Numbered from the stretch's first letter, positions 19,112 through 27,366 are shown. The stretch: 60,938 bases of DNA from Haematobacter genomosp. 1 (GCF_002196855.1 NZ_NIPW01000041.1:1-60938); one strand, 5' to 3'. Numbers and translations: made by a program. Notes: a model not told the origin generated them from the sequence alone.

Positions 19112-19914
19112 CAATGCAGGTATTCGAGGTTTCCGAAGGGGAGGGGCCGGTCATTCTGGGCCTGCCGCATACCGGCACATGGGTGCCGAATGACGTGGCA
19201 AAGACGCTGAACGAGCGGGGCCGGGGGCTGGACGATACGGACTGGCACATCGAGCGGCTCTATGCGGACCTGCTGCCCGGCGTCACCACGGTCCGGGCGC
19301 GGTTCCACCGCTACGTGATCGACGCGAACCGCGATCCGTCGGGGGAGAGCCTGTATCCCGGGCAGAACACTACCGGCCTCGTGCCGCTCACCGATTTCGA
19401 CGGCAACCCGATCTGGGCGGAGACGCCCGATGCGGCGGAGGTGGAGCGGCGGCGGCTGGCCTTCCATGCGCCCTATCACGCGGCACTGGCCGCGCAGGTG
19501 GAGCGGGTGCGGGCAAGGCATGGCGTGGCGATCCTCTATGACTGCCATTCGATCCGCAGCCGCATCCCCTTCCTGTTCGAGGGTACGCTCCCCGATTTCA
19601 ACGTGGGCACCAACAACGGCACGACCTGCGCACCGCAGGTGGCGGAGGCCTTGACCGGCGTCACCACCGCGGCGGAGGGCTATACGCATGTCCTTAACGG
19701 GCGCTTCAAGGGCGGCTGGACGACGCGCCACTACGGGCGGCCCCTTGAGGGCATCCACGCGATACAGATGGAGCTTGCCCAATCCACCCACCTTTCCACC
19801 GAAGCCCAACCCTTCGCCTATGACGAGACGAAGGCCGCGCGGCTCCGCCCGCATCTTTCCCTGATCCTCCACCGCCTCGCCGCGCTTGCGGCTGCGCTTG
19901 CCCGCAAGGAATAA
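19108..19914 (+). CDS. hutG: N-formylglutamate deformylase HutG
   Basis: Final step of the five-step pathway: hydrolyses N-formyl-L-glutamate to glutamate and formate, following HutF. Visible motifs are [14 protein letters not shown] near the N-terminus, [15 protein letters not shown], the metal-site segment [13 protein letters not shown] and [19 protein letters not shown]. Length 268 aa matches the N-formylglutamate amidohydrolase family. The ATG overlaps the hutH stop by four bases. Its sequence is not the arginase-like formimidoylglutamase that is also sometimes called HutG. Confidence 0.95.
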   Translation: MTMQVFEVSEGEGPVILGLPHTGTWVPNDVAKTLNERGRGLDDTDWHIERLYADLLPGVTTVRARFHRYVIDANRDPSGESLYPGQNTTGLVPLTDFDGNPIWAETPDAAEVERRRLAFHAPYHAALAAQVERVRARHGVAILYDCHSIRSRIPFLFEGTLPDFNVGTNNGTTCAPQVAEALTGVTTAAEGYTHVLNGRFKGGWTTRHYGRPLEGIHAIQMELAQSTHLSTEAQPFAYDETKAARLRPHLSLILHRLAALAAALARKE

Positions 19915-19918
19915 CGCC

Positions 19919-21595
19919 ATGAACGCCGATCCCCGCCACAACCAGCGCGACATCTTCCCGCCGACCGGCACGGAACTGAACGCGAAAAGCTGGCTCACCG
20001 AAGCACCGCTGCGGATGCTGATGAACAACCTTCACCCCGACGTGGCGGAGCGCCCGCATGACCTCGTGGTTTATGGCGGCATCGGGCGGGCGGCCCGGAC
20101 ATGGGCCGATTTCGACCGGATCGTCGCGACGCTGAAGACGCTCAACGATGACGAGACGCTGCTGGTGCAATCCGGCAAGCCGGTGGGCGTGTTCCGCACC
20201 CACAAGGACGCGCCGCGCGTGCTGATCGCCAATTCCAACATCGTGCCGCATTGGGCGAACTGGGAGCATTTCAACGAACTCGATCGCAAGGGCCTGATGA
20301 TGTACGGCCAGATGACGGCCGGGTCTTGGATCTACATCGGCGCGCAGGGCATCGTGCAGGGCACCTACGAGACCTTCGTGGAACTGGGCCGCCAGCATTA
20401 CAACGGCGATCTCAAGGGAAAATGGGTGCTGACCGGTGGCCTGGGCGGCATGGGCGGCGCGCAGCCGCTGGCCGCCGTGATGGCGGGCGCCTGCTGTCTG
20501 GCGGTGGAATGCGACGAAAGCCGCATCGATTTCCGCCTGCGCACCCGTTACGTCGATGAAAAGGCCCATACGCTGGACGAGGCGCTGGAAAAGATCGACC
20601 GCTGGACGAAGGCGGGGGTGGCGAAATCCGTGGGTCTGGTGGGCAATGCCGCCGAGATCTTCCCCGAGCTCCTGAAACGCGGCATCCGCCCGGACATCGT
20701 GACGGATCAGACCTCCGCCCATGATCCGGTGCACGGCTACCTGCCCGAAGGCTGGGGGGTCGCCGAATGGCGCGCAAAGCAGGAGAGCGACCCGGAAGCG
20801 GTGAACCGCGCCGCCCGCGCCTCCATGCGGCGGCATGTGGAGGCGATGGTGGGCTTCCACGACGCGGGCGTGCCCACGGTGGATTACGGCAACAACATCC
20901 GGCAGATGGCGCTGGAAGAAGGGTTCGAGCGCGCCTTCGCCTTCCCCGGTTTCGTGCCCGCCTGCATCCGGCCGCTGTTCTGCCGCGGCATCGGGCCGTT
21001 CCGCTGGGCGGCGCTGTCGGGCGACCCGGAGGATATCGCGAAAACCGATGCCAAGGTGAAGGAGCTGATCCCGGACAACCCGCATCTGCACAACTGGCTG
21101 GACATGGCGGCGGAGCGGATCGCGTTTCAGGGTCTGCCCGCGCGGATCTGCTGGGTGGGGCTGGGCGACCGGCACCGGCTGGGCCTTGCCTTCAACGAGA
21201 TGGTGGCCAACGGCGAGCTGAAGGCCCCGGTGGTGATCGGGCGGGATCACCTCGACTCCGGCTCCGTCGCCAGCCCCAACCGGGAGACGGAGGCGATGCG
21301 TGACGGGTCCGACACCGTGTCTGACTGGCCACTGCTCAATGCCCTGCTGAACACCGCCTCCGGCGCGACCTGGGTGTCGCTGCATCATGGCGGCGGCGTG
21401 GGCATGGGCTTCAGCCAGCATGCGGGCATGGTCATCTGCTGCGACGGGACGGAGGATGCCGCGCGCCGGATCGAGCGGGTGCTGTGGAACGACCCGGCCA
21501 CGGGTGTGATGCGCCACGCCGATGCCGGCTACGACATCGCCATCGACTGCGCCACGGAACACGGGCTGCGCCTGCCCGGCATTCTGGGGAACTGA
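19919..21595 (+). CDS. hutU: Urocanate hydratase HutU
   Basis: Second step of histidine degradation: hydrates urocanate to 4-imidazolone-5-propanoate with tightly bound NAD+ as an electrophile. The Gly-rich NAD-binding segment [13 protein letters not shown] is near residue 175. The catalytic region [16 protein letters not shown] holds the active-site cysteine, and [16 protein letters not shown] lies near residue 480. Length 558 aa is standard. The start chosen ([11 protein letters not shown]) is four bases after the hutG stop; an upstream in-frame start reads through hutG. The flavin reductase gene begins one base after its stop. Confidence 0.97.
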   Translation: MNADPRHNQRDIFPPTGTELNAKSWLTEAPLRMLMNNLHPDVAERPHDLVVYGGIGRAARTWADFDRIVATLKTLNDDETLLVQSGKPVGVFRTHKDAPRVLIANSNIVPHWANWEHFNELDRKGLMMYGQMTAGSWIYIGAQGIVQGTYETFVELGRQHYNGDLKGKWVLTGGLGGMGGAQPLAAVMAGACCLAVECDESRIDFRLRTRYVDEKAHTLDEALEKIDRWTKAGVAKSVGLVGNAAEIFPELLKRGIRPDIVTDQTSAHDPVHGYLPEGWGVAEWRAKQESDPEAVNRAARASMRRHVEAMVGFHDAGVPTVDYGNNIRQMALEEGFERAFAFPGFVPACIRPLFCRGIGPFRWAALSGDPEDIAKTDAKVKELIPDNPHLHNWLDMAAERIAFQGLPARICWVGLGDRHRLGLAFNEMVANGELKAPVVIGRDHLDSGSVASPNRETEAMRDGSDTVSDWPLLNALLNTASGATWVSLHHGGGVGMGFSQHAGMVICCDGTEDAARRIERVLWNDPATGVMRHADAGYDIAIDCATEHGLRLPGILGN

Positions 21596-21596
21596 G

Positions 21597-22250
21597 ATGG
21601 ACTACGCCCCCGGACGCGAGGCCTGCCCGCTGCCGTTCTCGCCTTTCAAGGCCTGCACGGTGCCGCGCCCCATCGGCTGGATCTCCACCGTCTCGCGATC
21701 GGGGGTGGCGAACCTCGCACCCTACAGCCAGTGGCAGAACCTGACCTTCGACCCGCCGATGGTGATGTTTGCGGCCAACCAGTATTCGGACGGCCGCCGC
21801 AAGCATTCGGTGGTGAACGCCGAGGAGACGGGCTGGTTCGTCTGGAACATGGCGACATGGGAGCTGCGGGAGGCGGTGAACATCTCCGCCGCCGAATGGC
21901 CCGACGGGGATGACGAGTTCCTCCGCGCCGGTGTCACCCCAGAACCCTGCGTGGAGGCCCCCGGCCCCCGTGTTGCGGAAAGTCCCGCGCATTTCGAATG
22001 CCGCTACCTTTCCACCCACCGCCTGCGCGGCAATTCCAGCCACGGCTGGGTGGAGGTGGTCTATGGCGAGGTGGTCCGCATCCACGTGAAGGACAGCGTC
22101 CTGACCCCGGAGGGGAAGCTCGACTATCCCCGCATCCGCCCGCTCGCCCGCATGGGCTATTACGATTACGCCGCCATCAGCGAGACGTTCGAGATGCGGG
22201 TGCCGGGGGCTTCGGGCGCAGCCTCCGCCGGGCTGGAGGGCAAGGCATGA
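21597..22250 (+). CDS. Flavin reductase-like FMN-binding protein in the hut operon
   Basis: A 217-aa protein of the flavin reductase-like, split-barrel FMN-binding family. PRPIGWISTVSRSGVANLAPYSQW is the flavin-binding segment, followed by DPPMVMFAANQYSDG and NMATWELREAVNISA. It has no known place in the textbook histidine pathway. Its position is tightly fixed: one base after the hutU stop, and overlapping hutD by four bases at its own end. It is therefore almost certainly co-transcribed and controlled by HutC. Possible roles are reduction of flavin for a partner monooxygenase not seen here, or repair or side-reaction handling of an imidazole intermediate; none is demonstrated. Confidence 0.85.
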   Translation: MDYAPGREACPLPFSPFKACTVPRPIGWISTVSRSGVANLAPYSQWQNLTFDPPMVMFAANQYSDGRRKHSVVNAEETGWFVWNMATWELREAVNISAAEWPDGDDEFLRAGVTPEPCVEAPGPRVAESPAHFECRYLSTHRLRGNSSHGWVEVVYGEVVRIHVKDSVLTPEGKLDYPRIRPLARMGYYDYAAISETFEMRVPGASGAASAGLEGKA

Positions 22251-22918
22251 GGCATCTTTCCGTCAGTGATTACCTGACCCAGCCGTGGAAGAATGGCGGC
22301 GGCCTCACCCGGGAGATCGCGCGTGCGCCGGAGACGGGGGAGTTCGACTGGCGGCTCTCCATGGCGACGGTGGCGGAGGATGGCGCGTTCTCGACCTTTC
22401 CCGGCGTGGACAGGACGCTGACGGTTCTGACCGGCGCGGGGATCGTCCTTACCGTGGCCGGGCGGGAGGCGCGGCTGACGCCCGGCGTGCCCTTCGCCTT
22501 TCCGGGCGACGTGCCCGCCGCTTCCCGCCTGCTGGCGGGTGAGGTGACGGACCTGAACGTCATGACGCGCCGGGGCAGGGTCTCTCACGAGGTGACACGG
22601 CAGACCGGGCCCGCCATGGTCCTCAACCCTGCCGTGGTTCCCAACCCCACCGTGGTCCTCAACCCCGCGTTGGTTCCCGGCCTGCGGGCGGGCACCGGCC
22701 AGCCCGCTTCCACTGCACGGGGCGCTGACGACCTGCCGGAGGCCGATCCGGCCGGTTCGCCGGAGGAGCGCCACATGCTTCTTTTTGCCCTGACTGCGTT
22801 CACCGTGAACGGGATTGACGTCGCCCGGTTCGACACTCTGATACCCGACCGGGACGAGACGCTGCATTTGCCGGAGGGTGCGGAGGTTCTGCTCATCCGG
22901 CTGGAGACACTGCCATGA
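22247..22918 (+). CDS. hutD: HutD family protein
   Basis: Cupin-fold protein found in many hut operons and thought to moderate pathway flux by binding a pathway compound. The N-terminal signature WKNGGGLTREIARAPE and the motifs FDWRLSMATVAEDGAFSTFPGVDRTLTVL match the family. FPGDVPAASRL and LNVMTRRG follow. At 223 aa it is longer than the usual about 190 aa. The extra length is a Pro/Ala/Val-rich insert (about residues 122-165) that begins with an 18-bp tandem repeat. It overlaps both neighbours by four bases. Function of HutD is only partly understood. Confidence 0.88.
   Translation: MRHLSVSDYLTQPWKNGGGLTREIARAPETGEFDWRLSMATVAEDGAFSTFPGVDRTLTVLTGAGIVLTVAGREARLTPGVPFAFPGDVPAASRLLAGEVTDLNVMTRRGRVSHEVTRQTGPAMVLNPAVVPNPTVVLNPALVPGLRAGTGQPASTARGADDLPEADPAGSPEERHMLLFALTAFTVNGIDVARFDTLIPDRDETLHLPEGAEVLLIRLETLP
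22617..22680 (+). repeat. 18-bp tandem repeat inside hutD
   Basis: About 3.5 units of an 18-bp repeat starting TGGTYCYCAACCC, at 22617, 22635, 22653 and (partial) 22671. In frame it encodes alternating VLNPA and VPNPT/VPG blocks. The unit is a multiple of three, so copy-number change would keep the frame. It lies in the extra segment that makes this HutD longer than usual. Confidence 0.8.
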
Positions 22919-24276
22919 CCATTCTATGGGCCGAAACCGCCTTGACGCCGGAGGGCTGGCGCGACGGCGTGCGGATCGAGATCGCGGAGGGCCGCATCCT
23001 CTCCGTGACCTGCGGGACGGAGGCGGAGGGCGAGCGCCATCCGATCCTGCTGCCCGCGCCGGTCAACCTGCACTCGCATGCGTTTCAACGCGCGATGGCG
23101 GGGCTGACCGAACGGCGTGGCCCCGATCCGAAGGACAGTTTCTGGACGTGGCGGGGGCTGATGTATCGCTTCCTCGACCATCTGACGCCGGAAGATGTGG
23201 AAGCCATTGCCGCGTTCGTGCAGGTGGAGATGCTGGAGGCGGGCTATGCCGCCGTCGCGGAGTTCCACTACCTCCACAATACGCCCAACGGCGCGCCCTA
23301 CGCCGATCCCGCAGAGATGTCGGCCCGGATCGTGGCGGCAGCGGCCGATACCGGCATCGGGCTTACCCTGCTGCCGGTGTTCTACCAGTATGGCGGCTGC
23401 GACCGGCGCCCGCTGGGCCCGGGGCAGATGCGGTTCTTCAACACGCCCGACAGTTTCGCGGTGCTGCATGCCGCCGCTGCTCAGGCGGTGGCGACGCTGC
23501 CCGGCGATGCGCGGATCGGCATCGCGCCGCATTCCCTCCGCGCCGCGGACCCGGAGGGGCTGGCGGCCGTTCTACCGCTCGCGCCCGATGGGCCGGTACA
23601 TATCCATGTGGCCGAGCAGGTGGCAGAGGTGGAGGAGGTGCTGGCCCATCGCGGCGCCCGCCCGGTGCGCTGGCTGCTCGACAATGCCGCTGTCGATGAG
23701 CGCTGGTGCCTGATCCATGCCACGCAGATGGAACCGGCGGAGACGGAGGCGATGGCGCGCTCCGGGGCGGTGGCGGGTCTCTGCCCGATCACGGAGTCGA
23801 ACCTCGGCGACGGGATCTTCGACGGGCGGCGGTTTCTGGACGCGGGCGGCGCCTTCGGTGTCGGCTCCGACTCCAACGTCCGCATCGCGCTGGCGGAGGA
23901 GCTTCGCACGCTGGAGTATTCCCAGCGGCTGCGCGACCGCGCCCGCGCGGTGCTGGCGGAGCAGAAGCGGTCCACGGGCCGGGTGCTGTTCGAGGGCGCG
24001 GCCAAGGGCGGTGCCCAGGCGGCGGGCCGCGCTGCGGGCGGCATCGCGCCGGGTCTCTGGGCGGATCTCGTGGCGCTGGACGGCGGGGCGGTCGATCTGG
24101 ATGGACGGCGGGGGGATGTGATCCTCGACAGCTACATCTTCGCGGGCGATGACCGGATGGTGAGCGATGTCTGGTCCGCCGGGCGGCATGTGGTGACGGA
24201 GGGGCGGCATGTTTCGCGGGACCGGATCGCCGCCCGCTACCGGGAGACGCTGGCCCGGCTGAGGGCGCGGCTCTGA
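22915..24276 (+). CDS. hutF: Formimidoylglutamate deiminase HutF
   Basis: Fourth step of the five-step pathway: deaminates N-formimidoyl-L-glutamate to N-formyl-L-glutamate, releasing ammonia. It is an amidohydrolase-superfamily enzyme. The metal ligands are in LHSHAFQRAMAG (about residue 57), with EFHYLHNTPNGAPY, the ligand and catalytic region HIHVAEQVAEVEE, LIHATQM and VGSDSNVRIA. Length 453 aa is typical. Together with HutG it defines the HutF/HutG route rather than the direct formimidoylglutamase route. Start ATG overlaps the hutD stop. Confidence 0.95.
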   Translation: MTILWAETALTPEGWRDGVRIEIAEGRILSVTCGTEAEGERHPILLPAPVNLHSHAFQRAMAGLTERRGPDPKDSFWTWRGLMYRFLDHLTPEDVEAIAAFVQVEMLEAGYAAVAEFHYLHNTPNGAPYADPAEMSARIVAAAADTGIGLTLLPVFYQYGGCDRRPLGPGQMRFFNTPDSFAVLHAAAAQAVATLPGDARIGIAPHSLRAADPEGLAAVLPLAPDGPVHIHVAEQVAEVEEVLAHRGARPVRWLLDNAAVDERWCLIHATQMEPAETEAMARSGAVAGLCPITESNLGDGIFDGRRFLDAGGAFGVGSDSNVRIALAEELRTLEYSQRLRDRARAVLAEQKRSTGRVLFEGAAKGGAQAAGRAAGGIAPGLWADLVALDGGAVDLDGRRGDVILDSYIFAGDDRMVSDVWSAGRHVVTEGRHVSRDRIAARYRETLARLRARL

Positions 24277-24992
24277 CCGTCGCCCAGATACGCTCCGGCG
24301 CCTCGTGGCAGGCGATCCGCGACGAGGTGCTTCGCCGCATCCGCGCCCGTGACTGGCCACCCGGCACCTCCATCCCGAACGAGGCCGATCTCGCCGTGGA
24401 GTTCGGCTGCGCGCGGGCGACGGTGAACCGCGCGCTCCGCGACCTTGCCGCGGCGGGCGTGCTGGAACGCCGCCGCCGCGCGGGCACCCGCGTCGCCGCG
24501 GCCCCCGCAGGCCGGGCGCAGCTCGAGATACCCGTCCTTCACCGCGATGTGGAGGAAAGCGGCGCGGCCTATGGCTATCGGCTGATCTCCCGCAGGACGG
24601 AGCCGCCACCGGCGGCGCTGGCCCTGCGGCTCGGGCTCGATCCGGCGCGCGCGCTCTTGCATCTCCGCTCCCTGCATCTCGCGGATGATGCGCCGCATGT
24701 GTTCGAGGACCGCTGGATCAACCCCGCTGCCGTGCCCGAGATCCTTGCCGTCGATCTGGAGCGCGTCAGCGCCAATGAATGGCTGGTGGAGAATACCCCC
24801 TTCAGCGCCGGCGACATGCGCATCTCCGCAGAAGCGGCGGAGGCGGAGGTGGCCAGACATCTGGGCGCGGCAGTAGGGGCCGCACTGCTGGTCGTCGAAC
24901 GCTCCACCCGGCGGGAGGCGGCGGTCATCACCCATGTCCGGCAGTTCTTCGCGCCGGGCCACCGCATCGACCTTGCCCTCTCCACGGGTTAG
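24273..24992 (+). CDS. hutC: Histidine utilisation repressor HutC (GntR family), probable CTG start
   Basis: GntR/HutC-family repressor: an N-terminal winged-helix DNA-binding domain (about residues 10-75: SWQAIRDEVLRRIRARDWPP through GTRVA) and a C-terminal UTRA ligand-binding domain. The first ATG/GTG/TTG in this frame is GTG 24327, which would remove the first helix (SWQAIRDE). Translating back, CTG at 24273 overlaps the hutF stop as CTGA, in the same style as every other junction of this operon, and GAGGG lies seven bases upstream. The CTG start is inference; it gives 239 aa. The stop TAG lies inside the left end of the inverted-repeat element. It would repress the operon from the operator at 16283. 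Confidence 0.85.
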   Translation: MTVAQIRSGASWQAIRDEVLRRIRARDWPPGTSIPNEADLAVEFGCARATVNRALRDLAAAGVLERRRRAGTRVAAAPAGRAQLEIPVLHRDVEESGAAYGYRLISRRTEPPPAALALRLGLDPARALLHLRSLHLADDAPHVFEDRWINPAAVPEILAVDLERVSANEWLVENTPFSAGDMRISAEAAEAEVARHLGAAVGAALLVVERSTRREAAVITHVRQFFAPGHRIDLALSTG

Positions 24993-25155
24993 CAGGCCGC
25001 TGAAAAAGATTTTAGGCTCCGCGTTGGAGCGGATATCATTCGCACTCTGGTGAAGGTCAGCCGGAAATCTACATGTTCCGGGTTATTTCCCGGCTGATTT
25101 CCCGATTTCCAGAGCATGGAGACGACACCTCCGAACGTTTTCAGCAGCCTGTTAG
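24989..25155. mobile_element. MITE-like inverted-repeat element, copy 1
   Basis: Terminal inverted repeats CAGGCCGCTGAAAA (24993-25006) and TTTTCAGCAGCCTG (25138-25151) are flanked on both sides by TTAG (24989-24992 and 25152-25155), which looks like a 4-bp target duplication of the YTAR type reported for IS5-group elements. The interior is non-coding and contains a hairpin (25058-25068 with 25085-25096). The stop codons of hutC (TAG) and of the convergent marR gene (TAA) both fall in the flanking TTAG copies. A second element at 29058 has the same two end types in reverse orientation. Confidence 0.65.
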
Positions 25156-25586
25156 AGCGCGGCAAGCAGGCTGCGCAGACGGTCGTCCTCCTCGGCCAGC
25201 GCCGATGTCAGCTCCGCATGGGTGCGGTGCCAGGCGGGGAGCGCCGCGAGCAGCCGTGCATGGCCCGCTTCGGTCAGCGCGAGCCGCCGCTGCCGTTTGT
25301 CCTTCGCATCGGGAGTGCTGGTCGCCAGACCGTCCCGCTCCAGCGGCTTCAACGCCGCGGTAAGCGTCGTGCGGTCCATGGCGAGGATCTCCGCCACGCG
25401 GCCCAGCGTCGGCGGTTCGGGCTGGTTCAGCGCCATCAGCAAGGAGAACTGCCCGTTGGACAGTCCGAAGGGCCGGAGCGCATCGTCAAACCGCCGCGCA
25501 AGGCGGCGGGCCGCGCGCTGCACATGCAGGCAAAGGCAACTGTCGTGGACGGCGAGCGTGGTCTGGAACGGAACTTTCTTTGACAT
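25152..25586 (-). CDS. MarR family transcriptional regulator
   Basis: A 144-aa winged-helix regulator, probably a dimer. The HTH region is TLGRVAEILAMDRTTLTAALKPLERDGL (about residues 60-90), followed by the wing DAKDKRQRRLALTEAG. Two cysteines and nearby histidines (SCLCLHVQRAARR, residues 16-28) lie in the N-terminal dimerisation helix, where cysteines in some MarR proteins sense oxidants or electrophiles. It diverges from the DUF1428-VOC-VOC operon and a perfect palindrome separates them, so it probably represses both. Its stop codon lies in the right flank of the inverted-repeat element. Confidence 0.9.
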   Translation of the reverse strand: MSKKVPFQTTLAVHDSCLCLHVQRAARRLARRFDDALRPFGLSNGQFSLLMALNQPEPPTLGRVAEILAMDRTTLTAALKPLERDGLATSTPDAKDKRQRRLALTEAGHARLLAALPAWHRTHAELTSALAEEDDRLRSLLAAL

Positions 25587-25597
25587 GACGTTGTTAT

Positions 25598-25609
25598 GTT
25601 GATATCAAC
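25598..25609. promoter_or_regulatory. Palindromic MarR-type operator
   Basis: GTTGATATCAAC, a perfect 12-bp palindrome, lies 12 bases upstream of the marR start and about 41 bases before the DUF1428 start. TTGATATCAA-like sites are typical for MarR-family regulators. It is well placed to control both divergent transcripts. Confidence 0.75.
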
Positions 25610-25650
25610 TCAATAAGTCAAGGGAAGCGATTCTTCAGGGAGGAGATGTC

Positions 25651-26010
25651 ATGTCCTATGTCGAAGGTTTCATTCTGGCCGTCCCCGCCGACCGGCGGGA
25701 GGATTATCGCAAGCACGCGGAGGAAGGCGCGGCCTTGCTGCGCCAGTTCGGCGCGACCCGCATCGTGGAGGCGTGGGGCGACGACGTGAAGGAGGGTAAG
25801 TGGACCGACTTCCGCCGCGCGGTCAAGGCGGAGGAGGGGGAGGACGTGGTATTCAGCTGGATGGAATTCCCGTCCCGCTCCGTCAGGGATTCCGCCTTTG
25901 AAAAGATGATGTCCGATCCCCGCATGGAGGAGATGGGAAAGAACATGCCCTTTGACGGCAAGCGCATGGTGTTCGGCGGGTTCGAGGTCATCCTCGACAC
26001 CGTGGCCTGA
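25651..26010 (+). CDS. DUF1428 family protein (MarR-linked)
   Basis: A 119-aa protein with the DUF1428 hallmarks: MSYVEGFILAVPADRREDYRKHAE at the start, VEAWGDDVKEGKWTDF, VVFSWMEFPSRSVRDSAFEKMMSDPRM and the C-terminal MVFGGFEVIL. It is closer to the common family consensus than the copy at 9332. A GGGAGGAG-type ribosome-binding site precedes the ATG. It is the first gene of a likely three-gene operon with two VOC-family proteins. Biochemical function is unknown; a role in detoxification is suggested only by neighbours. Confidence 0.88.
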   Translation: MSYVEGFILAVPADRREDYRKHAEEGAALLRQFGATRIVEAWGDDVKEGKWTDFRRAVKAEEGEDVVFSWMEFPSRSVRDSAFEKMMSDPRMEEMGKNMPFDGKRMVFGGFEVILDTVA

Positions 26011-26012
26011 CC

Positions 26013-26777
26013 ATGGCGAACCGTCATGGCGACCCGGTGTGGTATGAACTGCTGACGCGCGCGCCGGAGCGGGCAGCGGCCTTTTATGGGGCGCTGCTGG
26101 GTTGGACCATCCGGGACTCGGATGCGGGCCGCCCCGGCTACCGCCTGCTGCTGGCCGGGGAGGACATGGTCGGCGGTCTGTTCCCGGCGGCGGCGGAGAT
26201 GCCGGTCGGCTGGCTGTCCTACACTGCCGTCGGGGATGTGGACGCCGCCGCCGCATCGACGGCGGCGGCGGGCGGCAAAGTGCTGGCCGGACCGATGGAC
26301 AATCCTGCGGCGGGGCGTCTGGCGGTCCTCACCGATCCGCAGGGGGCAATGTTCGCCCTCATGTCCCTTCAGGACGGCTGGGAAAGCCATGCTTTCCAGG
26401 ACAGTCCGGGCCATTGCCGCTGGAACGAACTCACCACCTCCGATCAGACGGCGGCCCTTGGTTTCTACGGGGCGCTGTTCGGCTGGACGGCGGGCGGCGG
26501 CATGCCGATCTCCCCCGAGCAGGGCGATTACCGCTTCATCCAGCAGGGTGAGACGGTGCTCGGCGCGGTGATGAACGGTGACGCTTCCGCGCCGCCGCCC
26601 GCGTGGCTGTTCTACTTCGGCGTGGATGATGTGGCGGCGGCCGTGGCGCGGCTGACGGCCGCCGGGGGCAAGGTGCGGGTCGGCCCGGTGGAGGTGCCGG
26701 GCGGCGACTGGATCGTCGTGGCCAGCGACCCGGAGGGCGCGGCGTTCGGACTGGTCGGCCCGAAGGGGGGGGTGTGA
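26013..26777 (+). CDS. VOC family protein with two glyoxalase-like domains
   Basis: A 254-aa protein built of two vicinal-oxygen-chelate domains. The first starts GDPVWYELLTRAPERAAAFY; the second starts around residue 130 with HCRWNELTTSDQTAALGFYG. Both contain the G-(A/L)-LGWT or LFGWT motif and end in DPQGAMFAL or DPEGAAFGL, as in the glyoxalase/bleomycin-resistance/dioxygenase superfamily. Proteins of this layout are often listed as hydroxylase-like or resistance proteins, but the substrate is unknown. It begins two bases after the DUF1428 stop. Confidence 0.88.
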   Translation: MANRHGDPVWYELLTRAPERAAAFYGALLGWTIRDSDAGRPGYRLLLAGEDMVGGLFPAAAEMPVGWLSYTAVGDVDAAAASTAAAGGKVLAGPMDNPAAGRLAVLTDPQGAMFALMSLQDGWESHAFQDSPGHCRWNELTTSDQTAALGFYGALFGWTAGGGMPISPEQGDYRFIQQGETVLGAVMNGDASAPPPAWLFYFGVDDVAAAVARLTAAGGKVRVGPVEVPGGDWIVVASDPEGAAFGLVGPKGGV

Positions 26778-27250
26778 TGGAGGTGGTGCAGACCCTCTGG
26801 TTCGCGAACGGCATGGATGCCGCGCTGACGTTCTACACGTCGCTCATTCCCGGCTCGGGCATCGACGCCCAATGGACCATGGCCGCCGACAGTCCCGCCG
26901 GACCAGCGGGCAGCGTGCGCGTGGCGACCTTTCATCTGGGCGATCAGTGGTATCAGGCGATGGAGGCGGGGGATGGCGAGCCGTTCACCCCTGCCTTTTC
27001 CATCACGCTGCTCTGCGACGATCAGGCGGAGGTGGACAGGCTGTGGTCCGCCATCGCCGATGCTGGAGGAACGCCGGTCGAATGCGGCTGGATCCGCGAC
27101 CGCTGGGGGCTTTCCTGGCAGATCGTGCCCCGCCGCCTGATCGAGCTGATGTCCCAACCGGACAAGGAAGCCGCAAGGCGCACGGCGGAAGCGATGATGC
27201 GGATGGTGAAATTCGATATCGCTTCGCTGGAGGCGGCCTCGGCGGGGTGA
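26777..27250 (+). CDS. VOC family protein (PhnB / 3-demethylubiquinone methyltransferase-like fold)
   Basis: A 157-aa protein with motifs of the PhnB-like VOC subgroup: VQTLWFANGMDAALTFYTSLIPGS at the start, MEAGDGEPFTPAFSITLLCDDQAEVDRLWSAI, GGTPVECGWIRDRWGLSWQIVP and a C-terminal EAMMRMVKFDI. The ATG overlaps the stop of the preceding VOC gene (TGATG), with a G-rich ribosome-binding site. Names implying ubiquinone methylation come from structural similarity; activity is unknown. Last gene of the MarR-linked operon, followed by a terminator. Confidence 0.87.
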   Translation: MEVVQTLWFANGMDAALTFYTSLIPGSGIDAQWTMAADSPAGPAGSVRVATFHLGDQWYQAMEAGDGEPFTPAFSITLLCDDQAEVDRLWSAIADAGGTPVECGWIRDRWGLSWQIVPRRLIELMSQPDKEAARRTAEAMMRMVKFDIASLEAASAG

Positions 27251-27262
27251 GGCACACTCCCT

Positions 27263-27294
27263 CCCCGGCCGGGGTTTTGCGGGGCCGGGTTTTT
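27263..27294 (+). terminator. Rho-independent terminator after VOC operon
   Basis: CCCGGCC and GGCCGGG pair around a 12-base loop and are followed by TTTTT. It ends the DUF1428-VOC-VOC transcript before the rpsD promoter. Confidence 0.8.
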
Positions 27295-27339
27295 CGCAGC
27301 GTATCGCCGGCAGGGCCGGATGAATCGACTGCCCCCGCA

Positions 27340-27366
27340 TTGACAGACCGGGCGCCGCGATATATG
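27340..27366 (+). promoter_or_regulatory. Sigma-70-type promoter for rpsD
   Basis: TTGACA at 27340-27345 and TATATG at 27361-27366 (15-base spacing; a 17-base reading uses TATGCC). The -35 matches consensus. It lies about 130 bases before rpsD, leaving a leader long enough for autoregulation by S4. Confidence 0.6.

Noticed and set aside
24327-24992. hutC starting at GTG 24327
   Set aside because: This would delete the first helix of the GntR DNA-binding domain, which is clearly encoded just upstream in the same frame.
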